Source: Bryobacteraceae bacterium
GTDB lineage: Bacteria; Acidobacteriota; Terriglobia; Bryobacterales; Bryobacteraceae
Reading direction: 5' to 3'
Assembly (NCBI GenBank): GCA_026002855.1
Contig: BPGD01000001.1
Span: 4,162,001-4,226,000, forward strand
Length of the DNA stretch: 64,000 nucleotides
Shown: piece after piece, positions 23,506 through 32,557 of the stretch
How positions within the stretch are numbered: the stretch's first letter is position 1
How the letters are laid out: every line of letters begins with the position of its first letter
Translations under genes and position numbers: made by a program
Notes under the pieces: model-generated
Told to the model about the DNA's origin: nothing
Databases searched by the model: none
The model's input: the letters and a program-made list of their open reading frames with translations, nothing else

Positions 23506-25946
23506 GAACTCCGCTGCTGCTGCTCGTCGCGGCAGGCGCGCTGCCGGCAGCGGAACTGGTCCACGAAGGCCGCTCGCGCCACACGATCGTGATCTCCCGC
23601 ACCGCGCCGCCCGCCGAGCGCCGCGCCGCCGAAGAATTGCAGAAATTCGTGCAGCAGATCAGCGGCGCCGAGCTGCCCATTGCCGAGGATTCGCGCCGCG
23701 TGCGCGGCCCCCTGGTGCTCATCGGCCGCAGCCGCGAGCTCGAACGCGTGGCGCGCAACCTGCCGCCGCCGGGCCTCGGCCCGGAAGGCTTCGTCATCGC
23801 CGTGCGCGGCCCGCACCTTGTGATCGCCGGCGGCGGCGGGCGCGGCACGATGTATGGCGTCTACGAGTTCCTGGAACGGCTCGGCTGCCGCTGGTTCACC
23901 GCCGAGGTGGCGCGCGTCCCCGTACGGCGCACCATTCCGCTGCCCGCCGCCGACGTGAGGCAGGAGCCCGCCTTTGAGTACCGCGAGCCGTTCTTCACGG
24001 AGGCCTTCGACCGCGACTGGGCGGCGCGGAACCGCACGAACGGCCATCACGCCCGACTGGACGGTTCCACCGGCGGAAAGATCAGTTACTATCCGTTCGT
24101 TCATTCTTTCTATCAACTGGTTCCGCCGGAAAAATATTTCGACCAGCATCCGGAATATTTCTCCCTGGTTGACGGCAAACGGCGGCGCGAACGCGGCCAG
24201 CTCTGCCTGACCCACCCGGAAGTGCTGCGCATTGCCGTGGACACGGTGGAGCGCTGGATCGCCGAACACCCCGAAGCAACCATCTTTTCCGTCTCGCAGA
24301 ACGACTGGGAGGGCTGGTGCGAGTGCGACCGCTGCCGCCGCGTGGAAGAGGAAGAGGGCGGCGCCCACAGCGGCCCGCTGCTGCGTTTCGTCAATGCGCT
24401 TGCCGAACAGGTTGAGAAAAAGCATCCCGACAGGCTGATCGACACGCTTGCCTACTGGTACACGGAAGCGCCGCCGCTGCACGCGCGCCCGCGGCGGAAT
24501 GTGCGCGTGCGGCTGTGCCCGATCGGCATCTGCGTGGCGCATTCCTTCGCCGCCTGCCCCCGGAGCGCCTATTTTTACCGGAATCTCCAGGCATGGTCAA
24601 AAATCACGAACCAGCTTTATGTCTGGCACTACAACACAAACTTCACGCATTACCTGCTTCCCTTCCCCGATTTCGACGAGCTGGCGGCCGACATTCCGAT
24701 GTACCGGAAGCATGGCGTGAAGGGGCTGTTCATGCAGGGCGCCTATCCGCCCGGCGGCGGCGGCGAAATGGCCTGGCTGCGCTCCTGGGTGATGGCGAAA
24801 CTGCTGTGGGACCCGTCGCAGGACGCGCAGAAGCTGGTGGACGAGTTCCTCGAGGGCGTCTATGGACGCGCCGCCGGGCCGATGCGGCGCTACTTTGACC
24901 TGCTGCACGGCGAGGTGCGCCCCGCCCCGGCGGGCAGGGGCCTGCACCTGTGGATCTTCAACGTGCCGGACTATTCGCCGAGGCTGCTCGAAGAGGGTTT
25001 CCGGCTGTTTGACCAGGCGGAGAAGGCGGCAGAAAACGATGCGGTGCGGCAACGGATCCGCAAGGACCGCCTTTCGCTTGAATACCTCGCCCTGCTGCGC
25101 GGTCTCCGGTACGAGGTGCGCGGCAGCCGCTACGGGCCTGCCGATCTGCCCCGTCTCCAGAAACAGGCGCGGGAGTTTCTCGCGCGGGTGCGCGAGCATG
25201 GCATCCAGAGCCTCCATGAAGGGCGCAGTCTGGATTTCGACGAAAATTACTTCGGCAAACTCAGGGAATACGAAGTCATTTCATTGGAAAACCGGCAGTG
25301 GCGCGCTGACATTGTGCCCGATCTGGGCGGCCGTATCGTGCGCTTTTTTGACAAGGTCCGCGGCCGCGAGCTGCTCCGCCGGCCGCCGTTCGATCTGCGC
25401 TACCCGGACACGGGCGGCATCAGCGCCACGATCCACCGCGACCGCCATTCCTCCGCCTGGCCCGTGCGCTGGCATGCGGAGCGTTCCGGGCCGGACCAGG
25501 TCCTGCTGACGGCAATGCTCGAAAACGGCCTTCAGGCGCGCCACCGGATCCTGCTCTCGGCGAAGGGACTCGCATTGGAAACGCGGCTCTCGAATCCAAC
25601 CGCAGAGACCCTGGATGCGGCCATCCAGCATCGCGCCGAAGCCGACCCGTCGGACATCGACGCCGAAACGCTTGTCTACGAGGCGGCCGGGCCGGTTCGG
25701 CGGAAGCTGATTGAACCGAACCAGGAACCCGCCGGACGGCTGGTGCTCGAGGCTGGGGGTCTGCCCCGCGCCGGCTGGTGGCTTGAGCCCGCCGGTTTCT
25801 TCGCTTCCCTCGAAGAAGCCGCGCGCACTGTTCTCCAGTGGACAGCCAAAACGCCGCCGGGCGTCGTCTTCATCCACTGGACGGCGGAGCAGCGCCTGGC
25901 GCCCGGTGGCGCGTTGCGGCTGGAATCGTTTTACAGCCGGCGCTGA
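23502..25946 (+). CDS. DUF4838-family secreted glycoside hydrolase-like protein
   Basis: 814 residues with a signal peptide (RTPLLLLVAAGALPA). Residues about 20-130 resemble the N-terminal domain of GH67 alpha-glucuronidases (AAEELQKFVQQISGAELPI; GTMYGVYEFLERLGCRWF). The middle (about 190-470) is the DUF4838 region, with FSVSQNDWEGWCECDRC and LYVWHYNTNFTHY. The C-terminal 230 residues look like beta-sandwich. Probably acts on a uronic acid-containing or related polysaccharide, but this is inferred. It is translationally coupled to the ceramidase-like gene. Confidence 0.72.
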   Translation: MRTPLLLLVAAGALPAAELVHEGRSRHTIVISRTAPPAERRAAEELQKFVQQISGAELPIAEDSRRVRGPLVLIGRSRELERVARNLPPPGLGPEGFVIAVRGPHLVIAGGGGRGTMYGVYEFLERLGCRWFTAEVARVPVRRTIPLPAADVRQEPAFEYREPFFTEAFDRDWAARNRTNGHHARLDGSTGGKISYYPFVHSFYQLVPPEKYFDQHPEYFSLVDGKRRRERGQLCLTHPEVLRIAVDTVERWIAEHPEATIFSVSQNDWEGWCECDRCRRVEEEEGGAHSGPLLRFVNALAEQVEKKHPDRLIDTLAYWYTEAPPLHARPRRNVRVRLCPIGICVAHSFAACPRSAYFYRNLQAWSKITNQLYVWHYNTNFTHYLLPFPDFDELAADIPMYRKHGVKGLFMQGAYPPGGGGEMAWLRSWVMAKLLWDPSQDAQKLVDEFLEGVYGRAAGPMRRYFDLLHGEVRPAPAGRGLHLWIFNVPDYSPRLLEEGFRLFDQAEKAAENDAVRQRIRKDRLSLEYLALLRGLRYEVRGSRYGPADLPRLQKQAREFLARVREHGIQSLHEGRSLDFDENYFGKLREYEVISLENRQWRADIVPDLGGRIVRFFDKVRGRELLRRPPFDLRYPDTGGISATIHRDRHSSAWPVRWHAERSGPDQVLLTAMLENGLQARHRILLSAKGLALETRLSNPTAETLDAAIQHRAEADPSDIDAETLVYEAAGPVRRKLIEPNQEPAGRLVLEAGGLPRAGWWLEPAGFFASLEEAARTVLQWTAKTPPGVVFIHWTAEQRLAPGGALRLESFYSRR

Positions 25947-26411
25947 TCAGCGCCGCTCATAGATCTCGGTCCATTTCTTCGTCCCCTCGGGGCTCACCAG
26001 CTTCAGCTGGCGCTCGAGGGTGCGCCCATCGCGGGAGACAGTGGTGCGGGCGGTTTCGATGTAATTGCCGTCGTACGTGCGGAAGGTGGAGTCGAAGGTG
26101 CGGTCGTTGACTCGCACCAGGACCGTTTCGCCCTGCCCGAACGACCTGGTCATCGGGTAGGGCTTCCCGTCAATGGCTCCGGAGAAGCCGAACTCGCGCT
26201 GGTCTTCATTGGCATACAGGACCGTGCCGTGGTAGCTGAGCTTCGGTTCCTGGTGCTCGATGACGAGCAGGACCGACACGGGCTTGTTGACGTTGTCCCA
26301 TTTCGAGCGGGTGACGTTCAGTTCCCAGTTCCCGCTGAGGTTGGCCGGCTGGGCGGCCAGCAGCGCGCCCAGGAAAAGCGATGCCCAAACCGCGTTTGCG
26401 AGCGTTCGCAT
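25947..26411 (-). CDS. Small secreted beta-rich protein, function unknown
   Basis: 154 residues with a signal peptide (TLANAVWASLFLGALLAAQ). The mature part begins NLSGNWELNVTRSKW and continues in alternating strands, as in lipocalin-like or DUF-type secreted proteins of Acidobacteria. GAGGA before the ATG serves as the ribosome binding site, and TATAGT on the minus strand near 26445-26450 is a possible -10. No catalytic motif is visible. It converges with the DUF4838 gene, which ends directly beside it. Confidence 0.6.
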   Translation of the reverse strand: MRTLANAVWASLFLGALLAAQPANLSGNWELNVTRSKWDNVNKPVSVLLVIEHQEPKLSYHGTVLYANEDQREFGFSGAIDGKPYPMTRSFGQGETVLVRVNDRTFDSTFRTYDGNYIETARTTVSRDGRTLERQLKLVSPEGTKKWTEIYERR

Positions 26412-26516
26412 GGCCGTTCCTCCTCAAGGACGGTGCGGCTCTACTATAGCGCCAGCCGGCGCTGGAGGGAACCGTCCTTGCGCGCGCCGACTGTCTAACT
26501 GCCTGGGGGGAGCGCG

Positions 26517-26923
26517 ATGAGCAGACGGTGATTGACCCTGGCCGTGTTTGCCGCGTTCGCGCTGGGCCTCCTGCCGGCGCGGGAGAGAAGAGCGGTTGTC
26601 TCGACGTCCACGGCGGAGCAGCTTGTCCGCTACCGCGCTCCGGCAGTGCTTCCGCCGGAGGTCGAGAAAGCGGGCATCAAGGGCGAAGTGGTTGTGGCGA
26701 TTGAAGTGGATGAGCAGGGTGCGGTTCGCCGCGCCCGGCTGATTTCCGGGCATCCCCTGCTCCGGGGCCCGGCGCTGCGCGCCGTGCGGCGGTACCGTTT
26801 CGCCCCTCTGGAGGTGGCGGCAGGCCCGTCCGCTGGACCTCGGTCCTGCGGATCCGCCTGCCAGAGCGGAGGCCAGCGACCGATCCGCGGGTGGCCCGGT
26901 TGGGCGCAGTGCCCTTCGCCTGA
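26517..26923 (+). pseudogene. Disrupted TonB C-terminal-domain protein (stop at codon 5 plus frameshift)
   Basis: Starting at ATG 26517, which is preceded by GGGGGG at a normal distance, the frame reads MSRR, then TGA at 26529-26531, then LTLAVFAAFALGLLPA, a good signal peptide. Changing TGA to TGG would restore it. The TonB C-terminal domain follows (IKGEVVVAIEVDEQGAVRRA; LRAVRRYRFAPLEVA). At about 26816-26819 the reading frame must shift to continue the family pattern as GRPVRWTSVLRIRLPE, ending at TGA 26921-26923. Two independent lesions suggest a pseudogene. Sequencing errors are the alternative. Confidence 0.65.
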
Positions 26924-27051
26924 TTTGCGGCCGGAATGGCGCTGAGAGCACCGGCGCCGTTGCGGAGGATGCAGGGATTGACGGACAGGCTGAAGCCGGC
27001 CGGGCCTTGTCACCGGACGCGGCCCTCTGATACGAATCAGGGGGAGTCATC

Positions 27052-29118
27052 ATGCAACGCCGAACCTTTCTGGCCGTGACCGCCCTGTCTGCCGCAGGAA
27101 CGTGGCCTGCCGGGGCGCAGAAGTTGGGCATCTGGACGACGCTCGGGGCGCTGGAAGAAAAGGACGGCGCCACGCCGATCGAGGGCGCCCGCTGGTATGA
27201 GGCGGACAATCCGGGCGACGGCATGTCGTATATCTTCAAGCCGGGGCTGCTGACCGGGGCGAGGGCAATCACATGCGACATGCTTATCGACGGCCGGGAC
27301 GTCATCGCCTTTCGCATCACGCTGGCCGAAGGCGAGAAAGGCCGGCGGTTCCGCTTCGATTTTGGAGGGCTGCCGCAGGCCGGCTTCCGCGTGCGGCTGG
27401 ACCTGGCGCTGGTCGACCAGAACCGCTGGATGGCCGACCGCGAGGGCGCGTTTTTGAAGCCGCTGTGCGGCGGCGACCGCGTCAACCTGGCGCTGGTGGA
27501 CCGGCTCACATTCACCGTCCTCCGCAAGGCGCCGCGGCGGGCCCGCTGGTGCATGACCGAGCTTCTGTTTCTGCCAGGAATGCCCGGAAAGATGGCCGCG
27601 CCGGTGCTGCCGAAAGGACCGCTGATCGATGAATTCGGCCAGAGCACGCTGCACGAATGGCCCGGAAAAACTCACGGCGAGGCGGAGCTGAAGCAGCGGC
27701 TCAACGTGCAGCTCCAGCTTGCGCCGGAACAGAAATGGCCGGAAACGTTTTCCCGCTGGGGCGGCTGGAAGGCGAAAAAGCTGGGCGAGGCGACGGGCTT
27801 TTTCACCGTCCGGAAAGATGGCGGCCGCTGGTGGCTGGCCGATCCCGACGGCTACGCCTTCTGGTCCGCAGGGCTCGACTGCGTGCGCGTGGACTGCGAG
27901 GCGCGCATCGACGGCCTGGAGACGGCGCTGAAGTGGCTGCCGGAAAAACCGGAGTACGCCGACGCCTGGATGGAAGGCCGGCCGGGCCGCCCGGGCGCGC
28001 GTTTCGTGAATTTCCTGGCGGCCAACTTCATCCGTGTCTTCGGCCGCGAGGGCTGGCGCGAGAAATGGGCGCAGATAGCGCTGGCCGAGCTGCGCCGGCT
28101 GCGCTTCAACACGGTGGCCAACTGGAGCGAGTGGGAGTTTGCGGCGCGGGCTTCGTTACCCTACGTGCGTCCGCTCAATTTCCGCGGCGCGCGCTGCGGC
28201 ATGATTTACCGCGACTTCCCGGACGTCTGGCATCCCGGCTTTGAAGACGACGCCGCCGACTACGCCCGCCAGCTGGAGAACACCGTCAAAGACCCGGCCT
28301 TCATCGGCTACTTCCTGATGAACGAACCCACCTGGGGCTTTTCGGCCGAACTGCCCGCGGCCGGAATGCTCTACACGGCCGACCTCTGCCACACGCGGGA
28401 GGAGTTGGCCCGGTGGCTGGCGAAGAAATATGAGACCTCGGCCGCTCTCGCAAAGGCCTGGGCCATGGATGTCACCTTTGATCAGGTGGCCCGCGGCCGC
28501 TGGCGAAGGCCGCTGACGAAAGAATCCCAGCCCGACCTGCGCGAGTTCAGCGTCCAGATGGTGGAGCGCTACTTCTCCACCCTCTCCCGCGCGTGCCGCA
28601 AGGTGGATCCCAACCACCTGAACCTCGGCATGCGCTGGGCGGGCGTGCCGCCGGAGTGGGCCGTGCAGGGCATGAAGAGCTTCGACGTGTTCAGCCTGAA
28701 CAATTACCGCCAGCGGCTGCCGCGCGACGTCTCGGAAAAGATCCATGCCATGCTGGGCATGCCGGTGCTGGTGGGCGAATGGCACTTCGGCGCGCTGGAC
28801 GTCGGCCTGCCCGCATCGGGGCTCGGCCATGTGAAGACGCAGGCCGACCGCGGGCGCGCCTACCGCGTCTATCTGGAAGACGCCGCCGCCAATCCGAACT
28901 GCGTGGGCGCGCACTGGTTCACGCTGTATGACCAGAGCGCGCTCGGCCGGTTCGACGGCGAGAATTACAACATCGGTTTCCTGGACATCTGCAACCGGCC
29001 GTACCCGGAGCTTGGCGCGGCGGCCATTGCCTCGCATGAACGAATGTATCAGGTGGCAGCGGGCGAGGCGGCACCGTTCGCCGATGCCCCGGAGTACCTT
29101 CCGATCGTCAGTGTCTGA
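27052..29118 (+). CDS. Tat-exported clan GH-A glycoside hydrolase (GH50 agarase-like)
   Basis: 688 residues with a Tat signal (MQRRTFLAVTALSAAGTWPAG). An N-terminal carbohydrate-binding-like beta domain is followed by a TIM barrel. Clan GH-A catalytic residues can be proposed: acid/base Glu425 in FLMNEPTWGF and nucleophile Glu576 in LVGEWHFGALD. This last motif resembles GH50 beta-agarases. The substrate need not be agar in a non-marine bacterium. A GGGGAG ribosome binding site precedes the ATG. It follows the broken TonB-like gene and stands alone. Confidence 0.7.
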   Translation: MQRRTFLAVTALSAAGTWPAGAQKLGIWTTLGALEEKDGATPIEGARWYEADNPGDGMSYIFKPGLLTGARAITCDMLIDGRDVIAFRITLAEGEKGRRFRFDFGGLPQAGFRVRLDLALVDQNRWMADREGAFLKPLCGGDRVNLALVDRLTFTVLRKAPRRARWCMTELLFLPGMPGKMAAPVLPKGPLIDEFGQSTLHEWPGKTHGEAELKQRLNVQLQLAPEQKWPETFSRWGGWKAKKLGEATGFFTVRKDGGRWWLADPDGYAFWSAGLDCVRVDCEARIDGLETALKWLPEKPEYADAWMEGRPGRPGARFVNFLAANFIRVFGREGWREKWAQIALAELRRLRFNTVANWSEWEFAARASLPYVRPLNFRGARCGMIYRDFPDVWHPGFEDDAADYARQLENTVKDPAFIGYFLMNEPTWGFSAELPAAGMLYTADLCHTREELARWLAKKYETSAALAKAWAMDVTFDQVARGRWRRPLTKESQPDLREFSVQMVERYFSTLSRACRKVDPNHLNLGMRWAGVPPEWAVQGMKSFDVFSLNNYRQRLPRDVSEKIHAMLGMPVLVGEWHFGALDVGLPASGLGHVKTQADRGRAYRVYLEDAAANPNCVGAHWFTLYDQSALGRFDGENYNIGFLDICNRPYPELGAAAIASHERMYQVAAGEAAPFADAPEYLPIVSV

Positions 29119-29129
29119 ATGCGCGCCGC

Positions 29130-29543
29130 TCAGGCCGACAGGATCTTGACCGCCTTCTTGATGTCGCCCTGGGCAAGCTGGATCAGCGCCCCGAAGCGGC
29201 CTTCGCCGGACGTGATCGCCTGCATGGCGTGGATGTCGATGCCCGCGGCGGTCAGCTTGGCGGCAGCATCGGCGGCAGCGCCCGGGCGGTCCTCGCCGTT
29301 CCAGCAGATGAGGTTCTGCTTGGGCCCGCACTCCAGCTTCAGCTTTTTGGCGGCCTTGGCAAAGAGCTTCGGGTCTGCCGGAACCAGGTCAAACTGGGCC
29401 TTCTTGCCCTTCACCGGGTAGGCCCACAATCCGAGCAGGTTGACGCCTGCGTCGCGCAGTGCGCCGAGAAGCTTCGCCCCTTCGCCGGTCTTGTTCGGCA
29501 CGGTCACGGAGAAGTAGGGCAGAACGGCAATGTTGTCAGCCAT
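29130..29543 (-). CDS. ACT-domain protein
   Basis: 137 residues, start ATG 29543 supported by GGAGG seven bases or so upstream. It contains an N-terminal ACT-like module (LPYFSVTVPNKTGEGAKLLG, a typical ligand-binding turn) and a second ACT-like repeat (DRPGAAADAAAKLTAAGIDI). Stand-alone ACT proteins bind amino acids and act as regulatory subunits or sensors. No enzyme partner is adjacent. The gene upstream on the same strand is separated from it by a terminator. Confidence 0.65.
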   Translation of the reverse strand: MADNIAVLPYFSVTVPNKTGEGAKLLGALRDAGVNLLGLWAYPVKGKKAQFDLVPADPKLFAKAAKKLKLECGPKQNLICWNGEDRPGAAADAAAKLTAAGIDIHAMQAITSGEGRFGALIQLAQGDIKKAVKILSA

Positions 29544-29597
29544 CGAATCCTCCAGCGAAAAGTCTCGGAGATCAAGAAGATTGTATCGCGAAGGCAG

Positions 29598-29642
29598 AAA
29601 AAAAGAGCGGCTTCGCGCAAATCTTTTTTCGCGGAAGCCGCT
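29598..29642 (-). terminator. Rho-independent terminator for the small secreted protein gene
   Basis: On the minus strand a stem AGCGGCTTCCGCG pairs with CGCGAAGCCGCT (one bulge) around an A-rich loop, followed directly by TTTTTTT. It lies 28 bases after the stop of the 29670-30071 gene and isolates it from the ACT gene downstream. Confidence 0.85.
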
Positions 29643-29669
29643 GGAGGCAGGCAAAAGGAGGCTGAGGGA

Positions 29670-30071
29670 TCAGGAAGCGGGGACGCGCTTGGCCTCAAAC
29701 GGCCGACCCTGGCCCTGGCCGCCTTCGCGGCGCGAGGTGCCCTTGATCACGTCACCCTCGACGGTGCCCTCGTAAACGGAGGTCATCGTGCCGTTGGGTG
29801 TCTCCATCACGGTCTTGAACGAGAACTTGTTGCCCTCGATCTTGCCTTCCTGAATTTCCATTGTGCGCGGCTCCATCTGGCCGAACTGCATGGTAATGGT
29901 GCCCGTCAGCTTGTTACCGTCGGACTTGAGATCAAAGGTCTGGCGGATGGTGGCTTCCTGGCCGCCGCGGTTCATGGTGCGCTCGGAAACCCACTTGCCG
30001 TCGATCTGGCCTGCCACGGCGAGGCCGGCAGCCAGGGCAAGAACGGTCAAAATAGAGAGAAAGGTCTTCAT
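29670..30071 (-). CDS. Small secreted beta-rich protein, function unknown
   Basis: 133 residues with a clear signal peptide (KTFLSILTVLALAAGLAVA). The mature part QIDGKWVSERTMNRGGQEAT and following strands (TFDLKSDGNKLTGTITMQF) resemble secreted lipocalin-like proteins frequent in Acidobacteria. The ATG is preceded by AAGGAG at seven bases. A strong terminator follows, so it is a single-gene transcript. It resembles in style, but not obviously in sequence, the 154-residue protein at 25947-26411. Confidence 0.65.
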   Translation of the reverse strand: MKTFLSILTVLALAAGLAVAGQIDGKWVSERTMNRGGQEATIRQTFDLKSDGNKLTGTITMQFGQMEPRTMEIQEGKIEGNKFSFKTVMETPNGTMTSVYEGTVEGDVIKGTSRREGGQGQGRPFEAKRVPAS

Positions 30072-30120
30072 GCAGCAACTCCTTCACGTTCTGGAGCGAG
30101 ACGCAGGGGCCTGAGGTTAC

Positions 30121-32547
30121 ATGACGGGCGAAATTTTCCGCTACGCGGACGTGAGCGTCCCGGCCCCGCTGGATCGAGCCTTCACCTACGAACTGCCGGA
30201 GACGCTGCGTCACCGCGTCCAGCCGGGCTGCCGGCTGCTGGTGCCCTTCGGCCCGCGCAAGCTGGCCGGCGTGGTGTTGCGCGTGCACAATGACCCGCCG
30301 GAGGTCGAGCCGCGCCAAGCGCTGCGGCTGCTGGACGCCGAGCCTGCGTTTGACGGTGAGATGATGGAGCTCGCCCGCTGGGTGGCGCACTATTACTGCG
30401 CGCCGCTCGGCGAAGTGCTCCGCTCGATGGCGCCACTGGCGGCCGACGTGCGCCACACCCGCATCTGGGCGCTCACGCAGAAGGGCCTGGACGTGACCCG
30501 GCAGCTCGGACTCGACGGACAGACCGGGGATCCGGCCGAAGAGATCCTGCGGGCGCTGGAGGCGCGGCCTCTGTCGGAGGCCACGCTGGCGCGCAAGGTC
30601 CCGGGCGCGCGGAAGATTCTCGCATCGCTGGAGCGCAAGGGGCTGGTGGAAGCCGAAGCGGCGGCCGGGCAGCGGGACCCTCTGCGGGCGCCATCGTCCA
30701 AGCTGCTGGCCGAATTTGTGGCGCGCCCTGCGGAAAGCGTGAAGCTGACCCGCGCCGAGCGGGAGCTGCTCGCCTACCTGGAGCTGCACCCGGGCCCGCA
30801 CCGGCTGTCGTCGCTGGAGGACGCAGTGAAGGGAGCCTCGCCGGCGGCGCGTTCGCTGGCCCGCAAAAACCTGGTCCGCCTGCATTACGAGCTCGCCACC
30901 GGCGACCCGTCATGGGCGCGCCCGCGCCACACGCTCACCGGGCCGCAGCAGCGCGCCTTCGATGCCATCCGTCAGGCGCTGGAAGCGGGCCGCTATCAGG
31001 CCTTCCTGCTGCATGGCGTCACCGGTTCCGGCAAGACCGAAGTCTACCTGAACGCCATTGAAGCCGCGCTCGCAATGGGACGGGGTGCGCTGCTGCTGGT
31101 GCCCGAGATCGCACTGACGCCTGCCGTCGCCGGCCAGTTCCACGCGCGTTTCGGCGACCAGGTGGCCATCCTTCACTCCGCCTTCAACGACGCCGAGCGC
31201 GCCCAGCAGTGGAAGCGGCTTCGTTCCGGCCTGGCGCGCGTCGGCGTGGGCACGCGCTCGGCGGTGTTCGCGCCGGTCCGGAACCTGGGGCTGATCATCG
31301 TCGATGAAGAGCACGACCAGAGCTACAAGCAGGAGGAAACGCCCCGCTATAACGGGCGCGACGTCGCGGTGGTGCGGGCGCAGCGCGCCGGCGCGGTGGC
31401 GGTGCTCGGCTCGGCGACGCCGTCGCTCGAAAGCCGCTACAACGTCGAGCGCGGCAAGTATTCGCTGCTCGAGCTGCCGGCCCGCATCGCCGACCGGCCC
31501 ATGCCCTCGGTGGAAATCATCGACATGCGGGAGGAATTTCTGGAAACGCGGCGGAGCGAACTTTTTTCCCGCCGCCTTCGCGAGGCGATTGCGGCAAAAC
31601 TGGAGGCCGGCGAGCAGACCATTCTGCTGATGAACCGCCGCGGATTTTCTTCCGCCGTCTCCTGCCGCTCCTGCGGCGAAAGGCTCCAGTGCGTGAACTG
31701 CGCCATCGGACTCACCTTTCACCGCCGCGACAACCGGCTGCTCTGCCATTACTGCAATTACGCGCAGCGGGTGCCGAAAGTCTGTCCGAACTGCGGCAGC
31801 GAATACCTGTATTTTCTCGGCTCCGGTAGCGAAAAAGTGGAGGATGAATTGAGCCGTTATTTTCCGGAGGCGCGGGTGGCGCGGCTGGACCGCGACACGG
31901 CGGCCGGAAAGAACCAGTACGAGCGGATCCTCGGCGGCTTCCGCGAGGGCGCCTATGACATTCTCGTCGGCACGCAGATGATCGCCAAGGGCCACGACAT
32001 CCCGAACGTCACGCTCGTCGGCGTCATCAACGCCGACATCGGCCTTTCCCTGCCCGACTTCCGCGCCGCCGAGCGCACCTTCCAGCTCCTCACGCAGGTG
32101 GCAGGCCGCGCGGGCCGCCATCACCTGCCGGGGCTGGTGCTCATTCAGACCAACGCGCCCGACCATTACGCCATCCGCTGCGCCGCCGCCCAGGACTACG
32201 CGAAGTTTTACGAAAAGGAGCTCGAGTTCCGCCGCCTGATGCGCTATCCGCCGTTCTGCGCCATGGCCAACGTGCTGCTGCGCGCACCCACGCAGGAGGG
32301 CGCCATGCGCCTGGCGGGCGAGGCGGCGCAGGTGCTGGGCCCTGGCGGCGAGGGCGTGAAGATCCTCGGTCCCGCGGAAGCGCCGGTGCCGAGGCTGAAA
32401 AACGAATACCGCTACCAGATCCTCATCAAGGCGCTTTCGCGGCCGAAACTGAACGAAATGCTCCACGCGCTGCGGCGTCACGCCGCTGCGGAGAAGTGGC
32501 CCGCCACCGCCCTGGTGGTGGACGTCGACCCAGTGACCCTGTTATGA
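30121..32547 (+). CDS. priA: Primosomal protein N' (replication restart helicase PriA)
   Basis: 3'-5' DNA helicase that reloads replisomes at stalled forks. The 808 residues show the 3'-DNA-binding N-terminus, Walker A GVTGSGKTEVYL near 303-311, DEEHDQSYKQEE (Walker B region), GSATPSLES, a zinc-binding insert with eight Cys (CRSCGERLQCVNC ... CHYC ... CPNCG), and helicase C motifs (GTQMIAKGHDIPNVT; LTQVAGRAGR). Length and order are standard. GAGG directly before the ATG is a short-spaced ribosome binding site. Confidence 0.96.
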   Translation: MTGEIFRYADVSVPAPLDRAFTYELPETLRHRVQPGCRLLVPFGPRKLAGVVLRVHNDPPEVEPRQALRLLDAEPAFDGEMMELARWVAHYYCAPLGEVLRSMAPLAADVRHTRIWALTQKGLDVTRQLGLDGQTGDPAEEILRALEARPLSEATLARKVPGARKILASLERKGLVEAEAAAGQRDPLRAPSSKLLAEFVARPAESVKLTRAERELLAYLELHPGPHRLSSLEDAVKGASPAARSLARKNLVRLHYELATGDPSWARPRHTLTGPQQRAFDAIRQALEAGRYQAFLLHGVTGSGKTEVYLNAIEAALAMGRGALLLVPEIALTPAVAGQFHARFGDQVAILHSAFNDAERAQQWKRLRSGLARVGVGTRSAVFAPVRNLGLIIVDEEHDQSYKQEETPRYNGRDVAVVRAQRAGAVAVLGSATPSLESRYNVERGKYSLLELPARIADRPMPSVEIIDMREEFLETRRSELFSRRLREAIAAKLEAGEQTILLMNRRGFSSAVSCRSCGERLQCVNCAIGLTFHRRDNRLLCHYCNYAQRVPKVCPNCGSEYLYFLGSGSEKVEDELSRYFPEARVARLDRDTAAGKNQYERILGGFREGAYDILVGTQMIAKGHDIPNVTLVGVINADIGLSLPDFRAAERTFQLLTQVAGRAGRHHLPGLVLIQTNAPDHYAIRCAAAQDYAKFYEKELEFRRLMRYPPFCAMANVLLRAPTQEGAMRLAGEAAQVLGPGGEGVKILGPAEAPVPRLKNEYRYQILIKALSRPKLNEMLHALRRHAAAEKWPATALVVDVDPVTLL

Positions 32548-32557
32548 CAGACGGAGC

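Noticed and set aside
26528-26923. GTG at 26528 as true start of the TonB-like gene
   Set aside because: That frame reads VIDPGRVCRVR and soon meets a stop; it contains neither the signal peptide nor the TonB domain.
30910-32481. 523-codon minus-strand frame opposite priA
   Set aside because: Antisense to helicase motifs; His/Ala-rich and without a start signal.
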